Shown piece by piece: positions 9,148-18,320 of a DNA stretch of 64,000 nt. The DNA comes from Stagnihabitans sp038231775. GTDB lineage: Bacteria > Pseudomonadota > Alphaproteobacteria > Rhodobacterales > Rhodobacteraceae. A program made the translations under genes and the position numbers. The DNA lies in assembly GCA_038231775.1 (NCBI GenBank), contig JBBRKS010000001.1:35194-99193 (forward strand). Direction: 5' to 3'. Position 1 is the stretch's first letter, and the number at the start of each line of letters is the position of its first letter. Below the pieces are notes generated by a model that was given only the letters and a program-made list of their open reading frames with translations, was not told the origin of the DNA and ran no database searches.

Positions 9148-10157
9148 AGCTGACCGGCCCCGAGGCGCGGCGCTATCTGGCCAAACCTGATGCGGGCAAG
9201 GCGGCTTTGGTGATCTTTGGCGAAGATGCCATGCGCGTTGCCCTGAAACGGGCCGAGGCTGTGGTGGCACTTGCCGGTCCGCTTGCCGATGAGGAAATGC
9301 GCCTGACCCGCATTCCCGCCGCCGACCTGCGCAAGGATCAGGCCGCCCTGCTGGATGCCGTCAAAGCGCGTGGCTTTTTCCCCGGCCCCCGCGTTGTGGT
9401 GGTCGAGGATGCGACGGACGGGCTGTCCGCCACACTGCAGGCCAGCTTTGACCAATGGCGGCCCGGCGATGCCAACATCATCGTAACCGCTGGCAACCTG
9501 ACTGGAAAATCTGCACTGAAAACCCTTGCCGAAAAACATTTCGCTGTGATGTGCATCGGTTTGTACGACGACCCGCCAACGCGGGAAGAGATTGACACCG
9601 AACTGAAGCGGGCCGGATTGGCACAGGTGCCGCCCGATGCGATGGCCGAACTGATGACCCTGTCTCGTGCCCTTGATCCGGGTGATTTTCGCCAGACCCT
9701 TGAAAAGATAGCGCTGTACAAATACCGCGACCCCCTGCCCCTGACCCCCGCCGAAATCAACACCCTCGCCCCTGCCACCATCGAAACCGAAGCAGAAGAG
9801 CTGCTGGATGCGGTGGCAGAGCTGCAGATGGCTGCCATCGGTCCCGTCTTGCGCCGGTTAGAGGGGCAAGGCGTGCTGCCGGTCACCCTGTGCATCGCGG
9901 GCCTGCGCCACTTTACCACCCTGCATCTGATGGCGACCGACCCCGAAGGCCCGGCTTCCGGCTTTGTCAAAGCGCGCGGCTTTTTCAAACGCCGCGACCG
10001 GATGATGAAACAGGCGGGCAACTGGACGACACGGCAGATCGAAAAGGCCCTGTCGCTGCTGGTGGAAACCGACATGACGCTGCGGTCAACCTCACGCGCA
10101 CCGGCCATGGCGGTGATGGAGCGCACGCTGATCCGTATTGCCCGGCGCGAACGTTAA
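9144..10157 (+). CDS. holA: DNA polymerase III delta subunit
   Basis: This 337-residue protein is the clamp-loader delta subunit, which opens the beta sliding clamp. Visible family marks are an N-terminal GPEARRYLAKPDAGKAALVIFGEDA, split here as KAALVIFGEDAMRV, the middle EEIDTELKRAGL region and the C-terminal helical domain with FFKRRDRMMKQA near residues 275-290. Delta lacks a functional ATP site, and no P-loop is seen. It ends the leuS-lptE-holA operon; a minus-strand gene converges 95 bases later. Confidence 0.9.
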   Translation: MKLTGPEARRYLAKPDAGKAALVIFGEDAMRVALKRAEAVVALAGPLADEEMRLTRIPAADLRKDQAALLDAVKARGFFPGPRVVVVEDATDGLSATLQASFDQWRPGDANIIVTAGNLTGKSALKTLAEKHFAVMCIGLYDDPPTREEIDTELKRAGLAQVPPDAMAELMTLSRALDPGDFRQTLEKIALYKYRDPLPLTPAEINTLAPATIETEAEELLDAVAELQMAAIGPVLRRLEGQGVLPVTLCIAGLRHFTTLHLMATDPEGPASGFVKARGFFKRRDRMMKQAGNWTTRQIEKALSLLVETDMTLRSTSRAPAMAVMERTLIRIARRER

Positions 10158-10252
10158 GGCGCTATTGCGCAACTTGGGTTCCAGTTTTTCGGTTGGATCA
10201 AACCACTGGCAATGGACAGCCGGGGATGCTTTCGCCCTGCCCCAGCGACCGA

Positions 10253-11029
10253 TCAAGGGGCCGGACAGCCGCGAAACTCAACGGCGTGACCATCGGCCAG
10301 CACGGTTACGGTCACTCCTGACCGGTCCAGCGTAAAGGGCGCACCGCTCGACGCCACCAGATCGGTTTTCGACGCAAGGACCGCCCCGTGCCGTTCTGTT
10401 TGGGCAGAGGCGACCCAGACCTGCGGGTCAGCGGTTTCAAACACCACAGTTTCAACGCCGCCCTGCGGTGGCAGGTCCAGCGTGGCCGTCAGACGCAACC
10501 CGTCGGCAATCGGCGACACCTCGCATTTCGCACCTTTGACCAGCTTCGGACCGGCCGCGAGCGCTGCGGAAATCCGACTATCGGGCGCACCGGCTCCTTG
10601 CAACACGGCTGAAAAGGTCAGATGCGCGGGCAGGCAAATGTCGTGACAGACGCCAAGATCCATCTTCAGGGCAAGCGTGACGGGCCGTGCCGGATCGGCA
10701 GGCACCACCTCAACCGGCAGGACCAATTCATTTTGATAAGCAATGCTCAACAGCCCGTTCAGCGTGATCGCCTGCGGGCTGGGCCAATGAAACTGCACCG
10801 ATTTCAGGTTGTCCGAACCGGTCCAGTCGAACACCGGCGGAATCCCTGCGTCGCCGGGCGCGCGCCAATAGGTCTTCCACAACGGGGCCAGATGCAGGTC
10901 AAGTGCTGCCATGTAATGACCATCGGCCTGCCGCCAGCCGGGCAGCAGTTCGGCCTGCAAAACATCGTCCTGAATATCAGCCCGCACCGGACTGGCTAAA
11001 ACGAGGGCAAGGAGGGCATATCTGATCAT
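10253..11029 (-). CDS. Secreted DsbD N-terminal-like protein
   Basis: This 258-residue protein starts with a signal peptide (IRYALLALVLASPVRA) and has a beta-rich body. It contains TYWRAPGDAGIPPVFDW and DLGVCHDICLPAHL, with a CxxxC pair near residue 130 typical of the DsbD alpha-domain. It lacks the membrane and thioredoxin domains of full DsbD, so it is a stand-alone domain that could take electrons from a CcdA-like partner. No such partner is nearby. It is transcribed away from yqgE, with a shared 124-base upstream region. Confidence 0.8.
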   Translation of the reverse strand: MIRYALLALVLASPVRADIQDDVLQAELLPGWRQADGHYMAALDLHLAPLWKTYWRAPGDAGIPPVFDWTGSDNLKSVQFHWPSPQAITLNGLLSIAYQNELVLPVEVVPADPARPVTLALKMDLGVCHDICLPAHLTFSAVLQGAGAPDSRISAALAAGPKLVKGAKCEVSPIADGLRLTATLDLPPQGGVETVVFETADPQVWVASAQTERHGAVLASKTDLVASSGAPFTLDRSGVTVTVLADGHAVEFRGCPAP

Positions 11030-11153
11030 CCCTTATCCATACGAAACCCCGGATCACGGCGAAACCCCGGCCAGATCACTTTGCAGCGACGCAGCCGTGA
11101 AATCGGGTTGAGAGCGGCGCCACTTGCCCCCATCCTGAAGTTTGGAGGATTCG

Positions 11154-11708
11154 ATGGATCTGACTGGCAAGCTGATCATCGCCATGCCCGCCTTGGGTGA
11201 TCTGCGCTTTGAACGCGCGGTTATTCTGATCTGCGCCCATTCCGCAGACGGGGCGATGGGGCTTATCCTGAACAAACCGGTGCCCGACCTGCGGTTCGCC
11301 GGTCTTCTGACCCAACTGAACCTGCCGCACGGCGACAGCGCCCGCGACATTCGCCTGCTGATCGGCGGCCCTGTCGAACGTGGGCGCGGTTTTGTGCTCC
11401 ACTCACCCGATTACAGCGGAGACGGGGCGACGATGGAGATTGAAGGCGGCTACCGGATGACAGCGACGTTAGACGTTCTGGAGGCATTGGGCAATGGCGG
11501 CGGCCCGGCCCAAGCCATTCTGGCGCTGGGATATTCCGGCTGGGGGCCGGGCCAGTTGGAGGGTGAGATTGCCCGCAATGACTGGCTGACCGGCGACGCC
11601 TCGGATGCGCTGATCTATGGCCAAGGCACGGCGGGCAAATGGGCGTTGGCGCTGCGGGCAATGGGAATTGACCCGGTTTCGCTTTCACCAAGTGCTGGTC
11701 GGGCGTGA
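11154..11708 (+). CDS. YqgE/AlgH family protein
   Basis: This 184-residue protein has the family opening LTGKLIIAMPALGDLRFERAV and the motifs ADGAMGLILNKP, GGPVERGRGFVLH and GYSGWGPGQLEGE. YqgE/AlgH proteins form a compact fold often encoded near ribosome or nucleotide-pool genes; the molecular role is not established. ATG 11154 is supported by GGAGG at 11144-11148; a TTG at 11142 would overlap that site. It is divergent from the DsbD-like gene. Confidence 0.93.
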   Translation: MDLTGKLIIAMPALGDLRFERAVILICAHSADGAMGLILNKPVPDLRFAGLLTQLNLPHGDSARDIRLLIGGPVERGRGFVLHSPDYSGDGATMEIEGGYRMTATLDVLEALGNGGGPAQAILALGYSGWGPGQLEGEIARNDWLTGDASDALIYGQGTAGKWALALRAMGIDPVSLSPSAGRA

Positions 11709-12125
11709 CGGCAGACTTGCCACATCCCAGTCGCGGTGGCATGACCGCCCGAACAGGGGGGGGCGGCATGACATATCTGGCGAGACAAGCTGCATCCCGG
11801 ACGATGGGCCGCGGGATGTTTCCGGCAGCGTGGCCAGAGTTTGCGCTGTTGATCCTTCCCTACCGTCGGGCGCGTTTGATTGATCGGCGCGCACAGCCCT
11901 CTCGGACCAAGGCGCTTTCGCCCGGCAGTGGCGGAATCGTTGGGACCACTCACCGGTTCTACCAGCGCTTTCTGCCGCTTTTGGGTAAGTTTCGGTTGAA
12001 AGGCGTTGACGGCAGGGCGACGAAATTCATCTCGCACGCAGCGGTCGCGATCTGGAACACCTGCAAGTCCAACGCGAGAGTGATGCCCTTCCCGTACCAC
12101 CTGGGTCAGATCAAGGACGGCCGGA
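11709..12125. other. 417-base region without a recognisable gene
   Basis: A 142-codon plus-strand frame (11705-12133) overlaps the yqgE stop, but its product is Arg/Pro-rich, shows no family motif and runs into the next gene. A minus-strand frame contains a patch that reads more protein-like (around 11960-12110) but is interrupted by stops. It may be decayed coding DNA. I assign no gene. Confidence 0.4.
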
Positions 12126-13265
12126 ATGGCTGACGCGCTGGTCATCGGCGCTGGTCCCGCCGGGTTGATGGCTGCAGAAGAACTGGCAAAAGCCGGGCAC
12201 AAGGTGGTGATCTGCGAGGCGAAACCCTCGCCGGCGCGCAAGTTTCTGATGGCGGGCAAAAGCGGGCTGAACATCACCAAGGATCAGGAGTCCGGCGCAT
12301 TTCTGGCTGCCTGTGACTGCCCTGCACTAGCACCGATGCTGGCAGATTTCGGGCCGCAGGAGGTGATGGATTGGTGCCGGGGTTTGGGGGTGGCGGTCTT
12401 TACCGGGTCGTCAGGCCGGGTGTTTCCGGTGGCGATGAAAGCCTCTCCGTTGTTGCGGGCCTGGCTTTTGCGGCTGAACGGGTTGGGTGTCGAACTGCGC
12501 AGCCGCTGGCGCTGGCTGGGCTTTCAGGACGGGTTCGCCTTTCAAACCCCGGACTCGGTGCAGGTTCTGCGGCCTGATATGACGGTTCTGGCGTTAGGTG
12601 GCACCAGTTGGGCGCGGCTGGGGTCAGATGCCGCCTGGGTGCCTTGGCTGGCCGAAAAGGGCGTGGCGATAGCCCCGTTCAAACCCGCCAACATGGGGTT
12701 TTCCGTCAACTGGTCGCCGCATATGGCGAAGTTTTTCGGGGTGGCGGTCAAGGGGGCCGCACTTTGTGTCGGCAAAAGGCGCGAACGCGGAGAGTTCATC
12801 ATATCCTCCAAAGGCGTTGAGGGCGGCGGGATTTACTCGGTTTCCAAGGATTTGCGGGACGGTGCCCCCCTGCTGCTGGACCTTGCGCCGGACGTTGCCG
12901 TGGACGATGTGGCGGCGCGGCTGGCGGCGATGCGCCCGCGTGAGACTTTGGCGAACCGGTTGCGAAAGCTTGGATTGCCCGCAGCCTCAACCGCTTTGGT
13001 GATGGAGTTTGGCCGCGATCTGTCGCCCATTCAGGCGGTCAAGGCGCTGCCAATCCGGCTGGCAGGGCCACGACCGCTGGACGAGGCGATTTCAGTCGCC
13101 GGTGGCGTGCGGTTTGATGCCGTGACGGCGGGCTTGGAATTGCAGGCCCTACCGGGGGTGTTTGTCTGCGGCGAGATGCTGGATTGGGAGGCCCCGACGG
13201 GTGGCTACCTGCTGACCGGCTGTCTGGCGACGGGGCGTTGGGCAGGTCGGCAAGCGGCGCGATAA
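12126..13265 (+). CDS. TIGR03862/BaiN-type FAD flavoprotein
   Basis: This 379-residue protein begins with the dinucleotide-binding fold VIGAGPAGLMAAEELA and EAK at the end of the second strand. It continues with ARKFLMAGKSGLNITK, which marks the HI0933/BaiN flavoprotein group. A second signature is VAGGVRFDAV and the C-terminal GEMLDWEAPTGGYLLTGCLATG, which contacts FAD. The substrate is unknown; the family includes oxidoreductases of varied role. The start ATG at 12126 is close to the dinucleotide motif as expected. The stop codon lies inside a GATAACAC inverted repeat. Confidence 0.88.
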   Translation: MADALVIGAGPAGLMAAEELAKAGHKVVICEAKPSPARKFLMAGKSGLNITKDQESGAFLAACDCPALAPMLADFGPQEVMDWCRGLGVAVFTGSSGRVFPVAMKASPLLRAWLLRLNGLGVELRSRWRWLGFQDGFAFQTPDSVQVLRPDMTVLALGGTSWARLGSDAAWVPWLAEKGVAIAPFKPANMGFSVNWSPHMAKFFGVAVKGAALCVGKRRERGEFIISSKGVEGGGIYSVSKDLRDGAPLLLDLAPDVAVDDVAARLAAMRPRETLANRLRKLGLPAASTALVMEFGRDLSPIQAVKALPIRLAGPRPLDEAISVAGGVRFDAVTAGLELQALPGVFVCGEMLDWEAPTGGYLLTGCLATGRWAGRQAAR

Positions 13266-13278
13266 CACGCGTGTTATG
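13261..13278. promoter_or_regulatory. GATAACAC inverted repeat, copy 1
   Basis: GATAACAC-GC-GTGTTATG is an inverted repeat with 2-nt spacer and one end mismatch; the inner 16 bases are a perfect palindrome. It overlaps the flavoprotein stop. It matches copy 2 at 45498-45515 in both arms. Likely a dimeric regulator site, though no gene starts immediately next to it. Confidence 0.5.
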
Positions 13279-13551
13279 ACAGCTAAGATATTGATATAAA
13301 TTAATATACTTAAAAAGATTCACTTCCTGTTAACTTCCGCCACGCTGTTTGACGATGGCATTGTGGGTGCCGCGCGATCAACGTTGACCAACACACCAGA
13401 GTGATTTCGGTCAGTTAAGGTCGCAAGAGTGCGTCACGGGTTGGGGGTCAGAGAAATTCTCGATTTCCCTCTGGCCCAAACCCAAGCACGTTGCCGCACT
13501 GGCAGCACAGCGTTTGCGCCGGTTTTAAAGCGTCAAACCACGCCCTGCCCT
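13279..13551. other. Intergenic region with an AT-rich patch
   Basis: Between the convergent flavoprotein and cyclase genes, bases 13281-13335 are strikingly AT-rich for this genome (ATATAAATTAATATACTTAA). The remainder has normal composition and no supported gene. The AT-rich patch next to the palindrome may be a promoter or nucleoid-protein site. Confidence 0.4.
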
Positions 13552-14874
13552 TTAAGCCCGGCGCGGTTGGGCGCGGTACAGGCGCATCACGTTTTCTGCG
13601 TCGCTGCCGATTTCTGCCGCGTCTTCGGCACCGCAATCGGTGCAGTCGCGCGCAAGTTCGGCGGCTGACGGGGTGTGCAAGATCACGTTGTGCTGGGTGC
13701 CGCGCAGGGCTTCGGTGCCCAGAACCTCCCACTCACCGCCCGCATATTCGGTGAAGGCGTCGCTGGCGATCACGGTCTTGCGGTAGGCCTTGGTCAGCGT
13801 TTCAAGCCGCTGCACCTCGTTCACGGCGGTGCCGAAGGTTGAAAAGGTCAGCCGGTTCTTCAGGCCGATGTTGCCGAACATCACGTTGCCGACATGCAGA
13901 CCGATGCCGTAGCCGATGGCCGACAAATCCTCGGCGTGGCGGCGGGTGTTCAGCCGGGCCATCCGCGCCACGGCTGAGCGCACGGCATCAAGGGCCGCAC
14001 TGGCCGCCACTTCAGACGCCTCTTTGTGGCGTTCGCACGGATAGACGGCAAGGAACCCGTCACCGATAAAGCTGAGAATCTCACCACCATTTCGGTTGAA
14101 CGGCGTGGCGATCGCATCAAAAAACTCGTTCAGGGTTTCAATATAGACCTGCCGCCCGTGATTTTCGGCGAAGCTGGTAGAATTGCGCATGTCACCCATC
14201 ACCAGAACGGCGCGGACTGTTTCGCCGTCGCCGCGCTTGGTCTGACCTGACAGCACCCGTCGCCCAGCATCGCCGCCAAGGTAGGTCGACAGCATGTTGT
14301 CGGCAAGCTTGTCCAGCACGGCCATCTTGGTCGCAACAGCCAGGTTCGATTCGACGCGCACGAGGGTGCGGATCATCTGTTCGGAAAATCCCTGCGGATG
14401 GTCGGTGGTCCACGACCCCATCATGCCCCGGGAGCCGTCGCCGTCGCCGTTGAAGGATTCCACGAATGCCATATAGTCCGTACCGCCCGAGGCAATCAGT
14501 TCGGCGAAAACCGGAAACTCTGGCGCGGTGGTGTCATTCAGTCTGCGGCGCAGATGACCCAGTCCGTGCTTGAGAAGGTGGTAAAATGGGCTGGCCTCGT
14601 ACCGGTTTTGCAGGGTTTGCTGACCTCTGCGCTGATGGCCGACGGCTTCGACGCCGCGACCACGGGCCCAGGTAAAGCTAAGCGCGTCATAAAGCGGATG
14701 CAGCATCGAAAACCCGACATTGGCGCGCAACAAAGGCATGCCCGCCGCCGAAAGCCGTTCAAAGGTGCCGGTGCACAACGTCTCAAGATCAGCGCCCTTC
14801 AGGGCTGCCCGCCGTAACCAGGCAACAAGCTCGTCGATCAGGGTATCAGAGACATCGGCAGATTGAGGCGTCAT
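13552..14874 (-). CDS. Class III adenylate/guanylate cyclase
   Basis: The protein has about 440 residues. Its C-terminal half is a class III nucleotide cyclase domain. Metal-binding aspartates are visible in VMGDMRNST and FIGDGFLAVY, followed by GIGLHVGNVMFGNIG and NRLTFSTFGTAVNEVQRLE. The N-terminal 200 residues are soluble and of unknown fold, perhaps a sensory domain. No membrane helix or response-regulator domain is seen. The start is uncertain: 14874 (MTPQSADV) is used; 14931 is an in-frame alternative, and neither has a strong ribosome-binding site. It probably makes cAMP; guanylate specificity cannot be excluded. Confidence 0.85.
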   Translation of the reverse strand: MTPQSADVSDTLIDELVAWLRRAALKGADLETLCTGTFERLSAAGMPLLRANVGFSMLHPLYDALSFTWARGRGVEAVGHQRRGQQTLQNRYEASPFYHLLKHGLGHLRRRLNDTTAPEFPVFAELIASGGTDYMAFVESFNGDGDGSRGMMGSWTTDHPQGFSEQMIRTLVRVESNLAVATKMAVLDKLADNMLSTYLGGDAGRRVLSGQTKRGDGETVRAVLVMGDMRNSTSFAENHGRQVYIETLNEFFDAIATPFNRNGGEILSFIGDGFLAVYPCERHKEASEVAASAALDAVRSAVARMARLNTRRHAEDLSAIGYGIGLHVGNVMFGNIGLKNRLTFSTFGTAVNEVQRLETLTKAYRKTVIASDAFTEYAGGEWEVLGTEALRGTQHNVILHTPSAAELARDCTDCGAEDAAEIGSDAENVMRLYRAQPRRA

Positions 14875-15101
14875 GGCAGGTCTTTCGGGGATCGTTTCTT
14901 TGGCAACCACAGGTTGGCCGGTTGAACGCATATAAGCGTCGGTCCGGCCATTCTCAAGCGCGGTTGTGGCGGCAGAGATGTGCGCCCATGATCAGGCATG
15001 CGGGCGGTTTTGCAGGGTTGATGGCGGGTGGGACGTGATCCGGGGATGTTCGGGAGGGTCAATGTGCGAGGGAGTCTTGCAGCGGCGGGGGGAACGCTGC
15101 C

Positions 15102-15914
15102 CTACTTGCCCCCACCTGCCGTCTCTCCACCCGACCGTGTCAGGTAATAGGCACCAAGGATCGGCAGGAAGGTCACCGCGAACACGACCATGGCCACCAC
15201 GTTGGTGACAGGGCGTTGGCGCGGGCGGATCAGCTCGTCCAGCATCCAGATCGGCAGGGTTTTTGAGGCGGCTCCGGCTCCGGCGGTGAAGGTGGTGACG
15301 ATGACTTCGTCGAAGCTGAGGGCGAAGGCGAGCATTCCGCCGGCCAACAGGGCGGTGGCAAGGTTGGGCAGCAGGATGTGGCGGAAGGTCTGGAAGGCGT
15401 TGGCACCAAGGTCGGCAGACGCCTCAAGAATCGCACCGGACAGGCGGCGAAAGCGGGCGACGGCGTTGTTGTAGACGATGACGATGCAGAAGGTTGCATG
15501 GCCAAGCACGATGGTGATCCACGAAAAATCAAGATGCAGCAGGGGGATGGCGGACCGCAGGGCGATGCCGGTGATTACGCCGGGCAAGGCGATGGGCAGG
15601 ATGATCAGCAGGGACAACTGGTCGCGACCCCAGAATTTTGCCCCGCTCATGGCGGCGGAAATCAGCGTGCCAAGGATCAGGGCAAGGCAGGTGGACAGCA
15701 GTGCGATCTGACATGACAGGATCAGAGGCGGCCAGATGTCGGCACGGTTCCAGGCGATGGCGAACCATTTGGTGGTCAGGCCGGGCGGCGGGAAGGCGAA
15801 AGAGCGCTCTTCAATTGTGAAGGCGTATAGGAAGATCAACAGGATAGGCAGGTGCAGGAAGGCGAGGCCCCCGGCTGCGGCGAGTTTCAGGGGGAGGGGC
15901 GCGTTAGAGGGCAT
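15102..15914 (-). CDS. ABC transporter permease, PotC type
   Basis: This 270-residue inner-membrane protein has about six hydrophobic segments and the permease EAA loop ILEASADLGANAFQTFRHILLP, which contacts the ATPase. It fits the PotC/spermidine-putrescine permease group (start ...LPILLIFLYAFT, end AYYLTRSG). It overlaps the other permease gene by 11 bases, which fixes the start, and is last in the operon. The substrate is inferred as a polyamine or a related small cation from family resemblance only. Confidence 0.88.
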   Translation of the reverse strand: MPSNAPLPLKLAAAGGLAFLHLPILLIFLYAFTIEERSFAFPPPGLTTKWFAIAWNRADIWPPLILSCQIALLSTCLALILGTLISAAMSGAKFWGRDQLSLLIILPIALPGVITGIALRSAIPLLHLDFSWITIVLGHATFCIVIVYNNAVARFRRLSGAILEASADLGANAFQTFRHILLPNLATALLAGGMLAFALSFDEVIVTTFTAGAGAASKTLPIWMLDELIRPRQRPVTNVVAMVVFAVTFLPILGAYYLTRSGGETAGGGK

Positions 15915-16827
15915 CGAACGCGCCCGCCTTGCGGGCGAGGGTCAGGTAAACCAGCATGATCAGGATCGGCACCACGGCGAAAGCGGCGGCCAAAGGCACG
16001 TTTCCGGCGGTGCCTTGCAGCTGATAGACCGCCATGCCGATGTAGCTGGCCGAATTGCCGATGATCTGCGGGATGATGTAATCGCCCAACGTCAGCGAAA
16101 AGGTAAAGATTGACCCCGCGATGATGCCCGGCAAGGCAAGGGGCAGCGTGACCGTCCAGAAGGTTTGCCGTGCGGTGGCGCCAAGATCGGCTGCGGCCTC
16201 AATCATCGAGGTGGGCACCCGTTCCAGCGCGGCCTGCATAGGCAGGATCATATAGGGCAGCCAGACATAGCAGAACACGGTGAAAGTACCGAGATACGAG
16301 GTGGAAAGCGAGTTCCCCCCAATCCCCGGCAACACGAGGGCGGCGTTCAAAAGCCAGTCGGTGTGGGTGGTGGTGGCGACCCAGGTCACAATGCCCTCTT
16401 TGGCGAGGATCAGTTTGAAGGCGTAGACCTTGACGAGATAGCTGCTCCACAACGGCAGCATGACGCCAAGGTAGAAGGCGGCTTTCCAGCGGCCTTTGGC
16501 GTAGCGGGCGGCGTAGTAGGCGATCGGGAAGGCAAGGATTGTGGAAGCGAGGGTGACGGCTGTGGCCATCAGAAGGGTGCGGGTGATGATCGACAGGTTG
16601 GAGGGTGTGAACAGCTGCGCGTAGGTTTTGAGGGTGAATTCCGGGATGATCAGGCCGGAGAAATCGTCGAGCGAATAGAAGGACTGCAGCAACAGGGCTG
16701 CGAGCGAGCCGAGATAGATGAGGCCGAGCCAGAGGAGCGGCGGGGTCAACAGGAGGGCCAGGAGGAGTTTGGGGTGGCGCCAGAACAGCGTGGTAAGGTG
16801 GTCGGGCAGGGATCTGGTGGGTGTCAT
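15904..16827 (-). CDS. ABC transporter permease, PotB type
   Basis: This 307-residue membrane protein has an N-terminal helix (LLLALLLTPPLLWLGLIYLG) and the conserved loop MIEAAADLGATARQTFWTVTLP. The remainder matches PotB-like permeases, ending in a helix at VVPILIMLVYLTLA. ATG 16827 gives a standard protein. The bases just upstream read CCTCCTCC on this strand, the opposite of a ribosome-binding site, so initiation may be weak or coupled in an unusual way. The palindrome array lies immediately upstream. Confidence 0.88.
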   Translation of the reverse strand: MTPTRSLPDHLTTLFWRHPKLLLALLLTPPLLWLGLIYLGSLAALLLQSFYSLDDFSGLIIPEFTLKTYAQLFTPSNLSIITRTLLMATAVTLASTILAFPIAYYAARYAKGRWKAAFYLGVMLPLWSSYLVKVYAFKLILAKEGIVTWVATTTHTDWLLNAALVLPGIGGNSLSTSYLGTFTVFCYVWLPYMILPMQAALERVPTSMIEAAADLGATARQTFWTVTLPLALPGIIAGSIFTFSLTLGDYIIPQIIGNSASYIGMAVYQLQGTAGNVPLAAAFAVVPILIMLVYLTLARKAGAFDAL

Positions 16828-16846
16828 TTGGAGGAGGCGCCGGCAC

Positions 16847-17009
16847 GAATTTTCTGCGAAAATTCAGGGGATTTGGGGGCATGGATTTTCTGCGAAAATT
16901 CAGCGGGTTCGGTTAGGCGAATTTTCTGCGAAAATTCGACGGTATTGGCTTGATGAATTTTCTGCGAAAATTCGGCAAGGGTGCGGGGTCGATTTTTCTG
17001 CGAAAAATC
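16847..17009. repeat. Five palindromes at exact 36-bp period
   Basis: Copies start at 16847, 16883, 16919, 16955 and 16991. Each is 19 bp: GAATTTTC-TGC-GAAAATTC. Copy 2 has one changed base in the left arm (GGATTTTC). Copy 5 is GATTTTTC-TGC-GAAAAATC, where both arms changed together so pairing is kept. Spacers are 17 bp and unrelated. The array sits between the ATPase and first permease genes of one operon and would form five short RNA hairpins in that message. It is a tandem array, but too short and with spacers too small to be CRISPR. Confidence 0.9.
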
Positions 17010-17050
17010 GGGGGGAGGGATGGCCCCGGTGTCCTGCACAAAAGCAAAAG

Positions 17051-17080
17051 CCTCCGGCGGGAGTATTTGGCAAAGAGCAA
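17051..17080 (-). repeat. Stop-flanking CCAAATACTCC element, copy
   Basis: Directly after the ATPase stop the minus strand reads TTGCTCTTTGCCAAATACTCC and then the small hairpin CTCC-CGCC-GGAG followed by GCTTTTGCTTTT. It resembles the elements at 39855, 48529 and 53402 and may act in 3'-end formation. Confidence 0.6.
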
Positions 17081-18118
<1,038 letters not shown>

Positions 18119-18252
18119 GGTGGGGATTTGGGCACCGTGGATTGGGGTGGCTTGAACTTGAGCGTCAAAGGCTTGGGGCGGCAGTGTTACGCGTGGCGAC
18201 GGTCAGAGAATCGAGCAATGGCCGGGCTTCGGGCGTACGCTTTATTCGACTA

Positions 18253-18277
18253 CCGGGCAAAGGGTGCCTCTGCCCGG
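18253..18277 (-). promoter_or_regulatory. Hairpin between binding-protein and ATPase genes
   Basis: CCGGGCA and TGCCCGG pair with an 11-base loop, 44 bases after the binding-protein stop on the minus strand. Hairpins at this place in ABC operons often protect the binding-protein message and lower expression of downstream genes. No long T-run follows, so full termination is not indicated. Confidence 0.5.
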
Positions 18278-18320
18278 CCTTATGGATGTCAGCCGCTCGC
18301 CAATCTGTGGCCTTGCTTGG

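Noticed and set aside
16847..17009. CRISPR array
   Set aside because: Repeats are 19 bp with perfect internal palindromes and spacers of 17 bp. CRISPR spacers and repeats are longer, and no cas genes are present.
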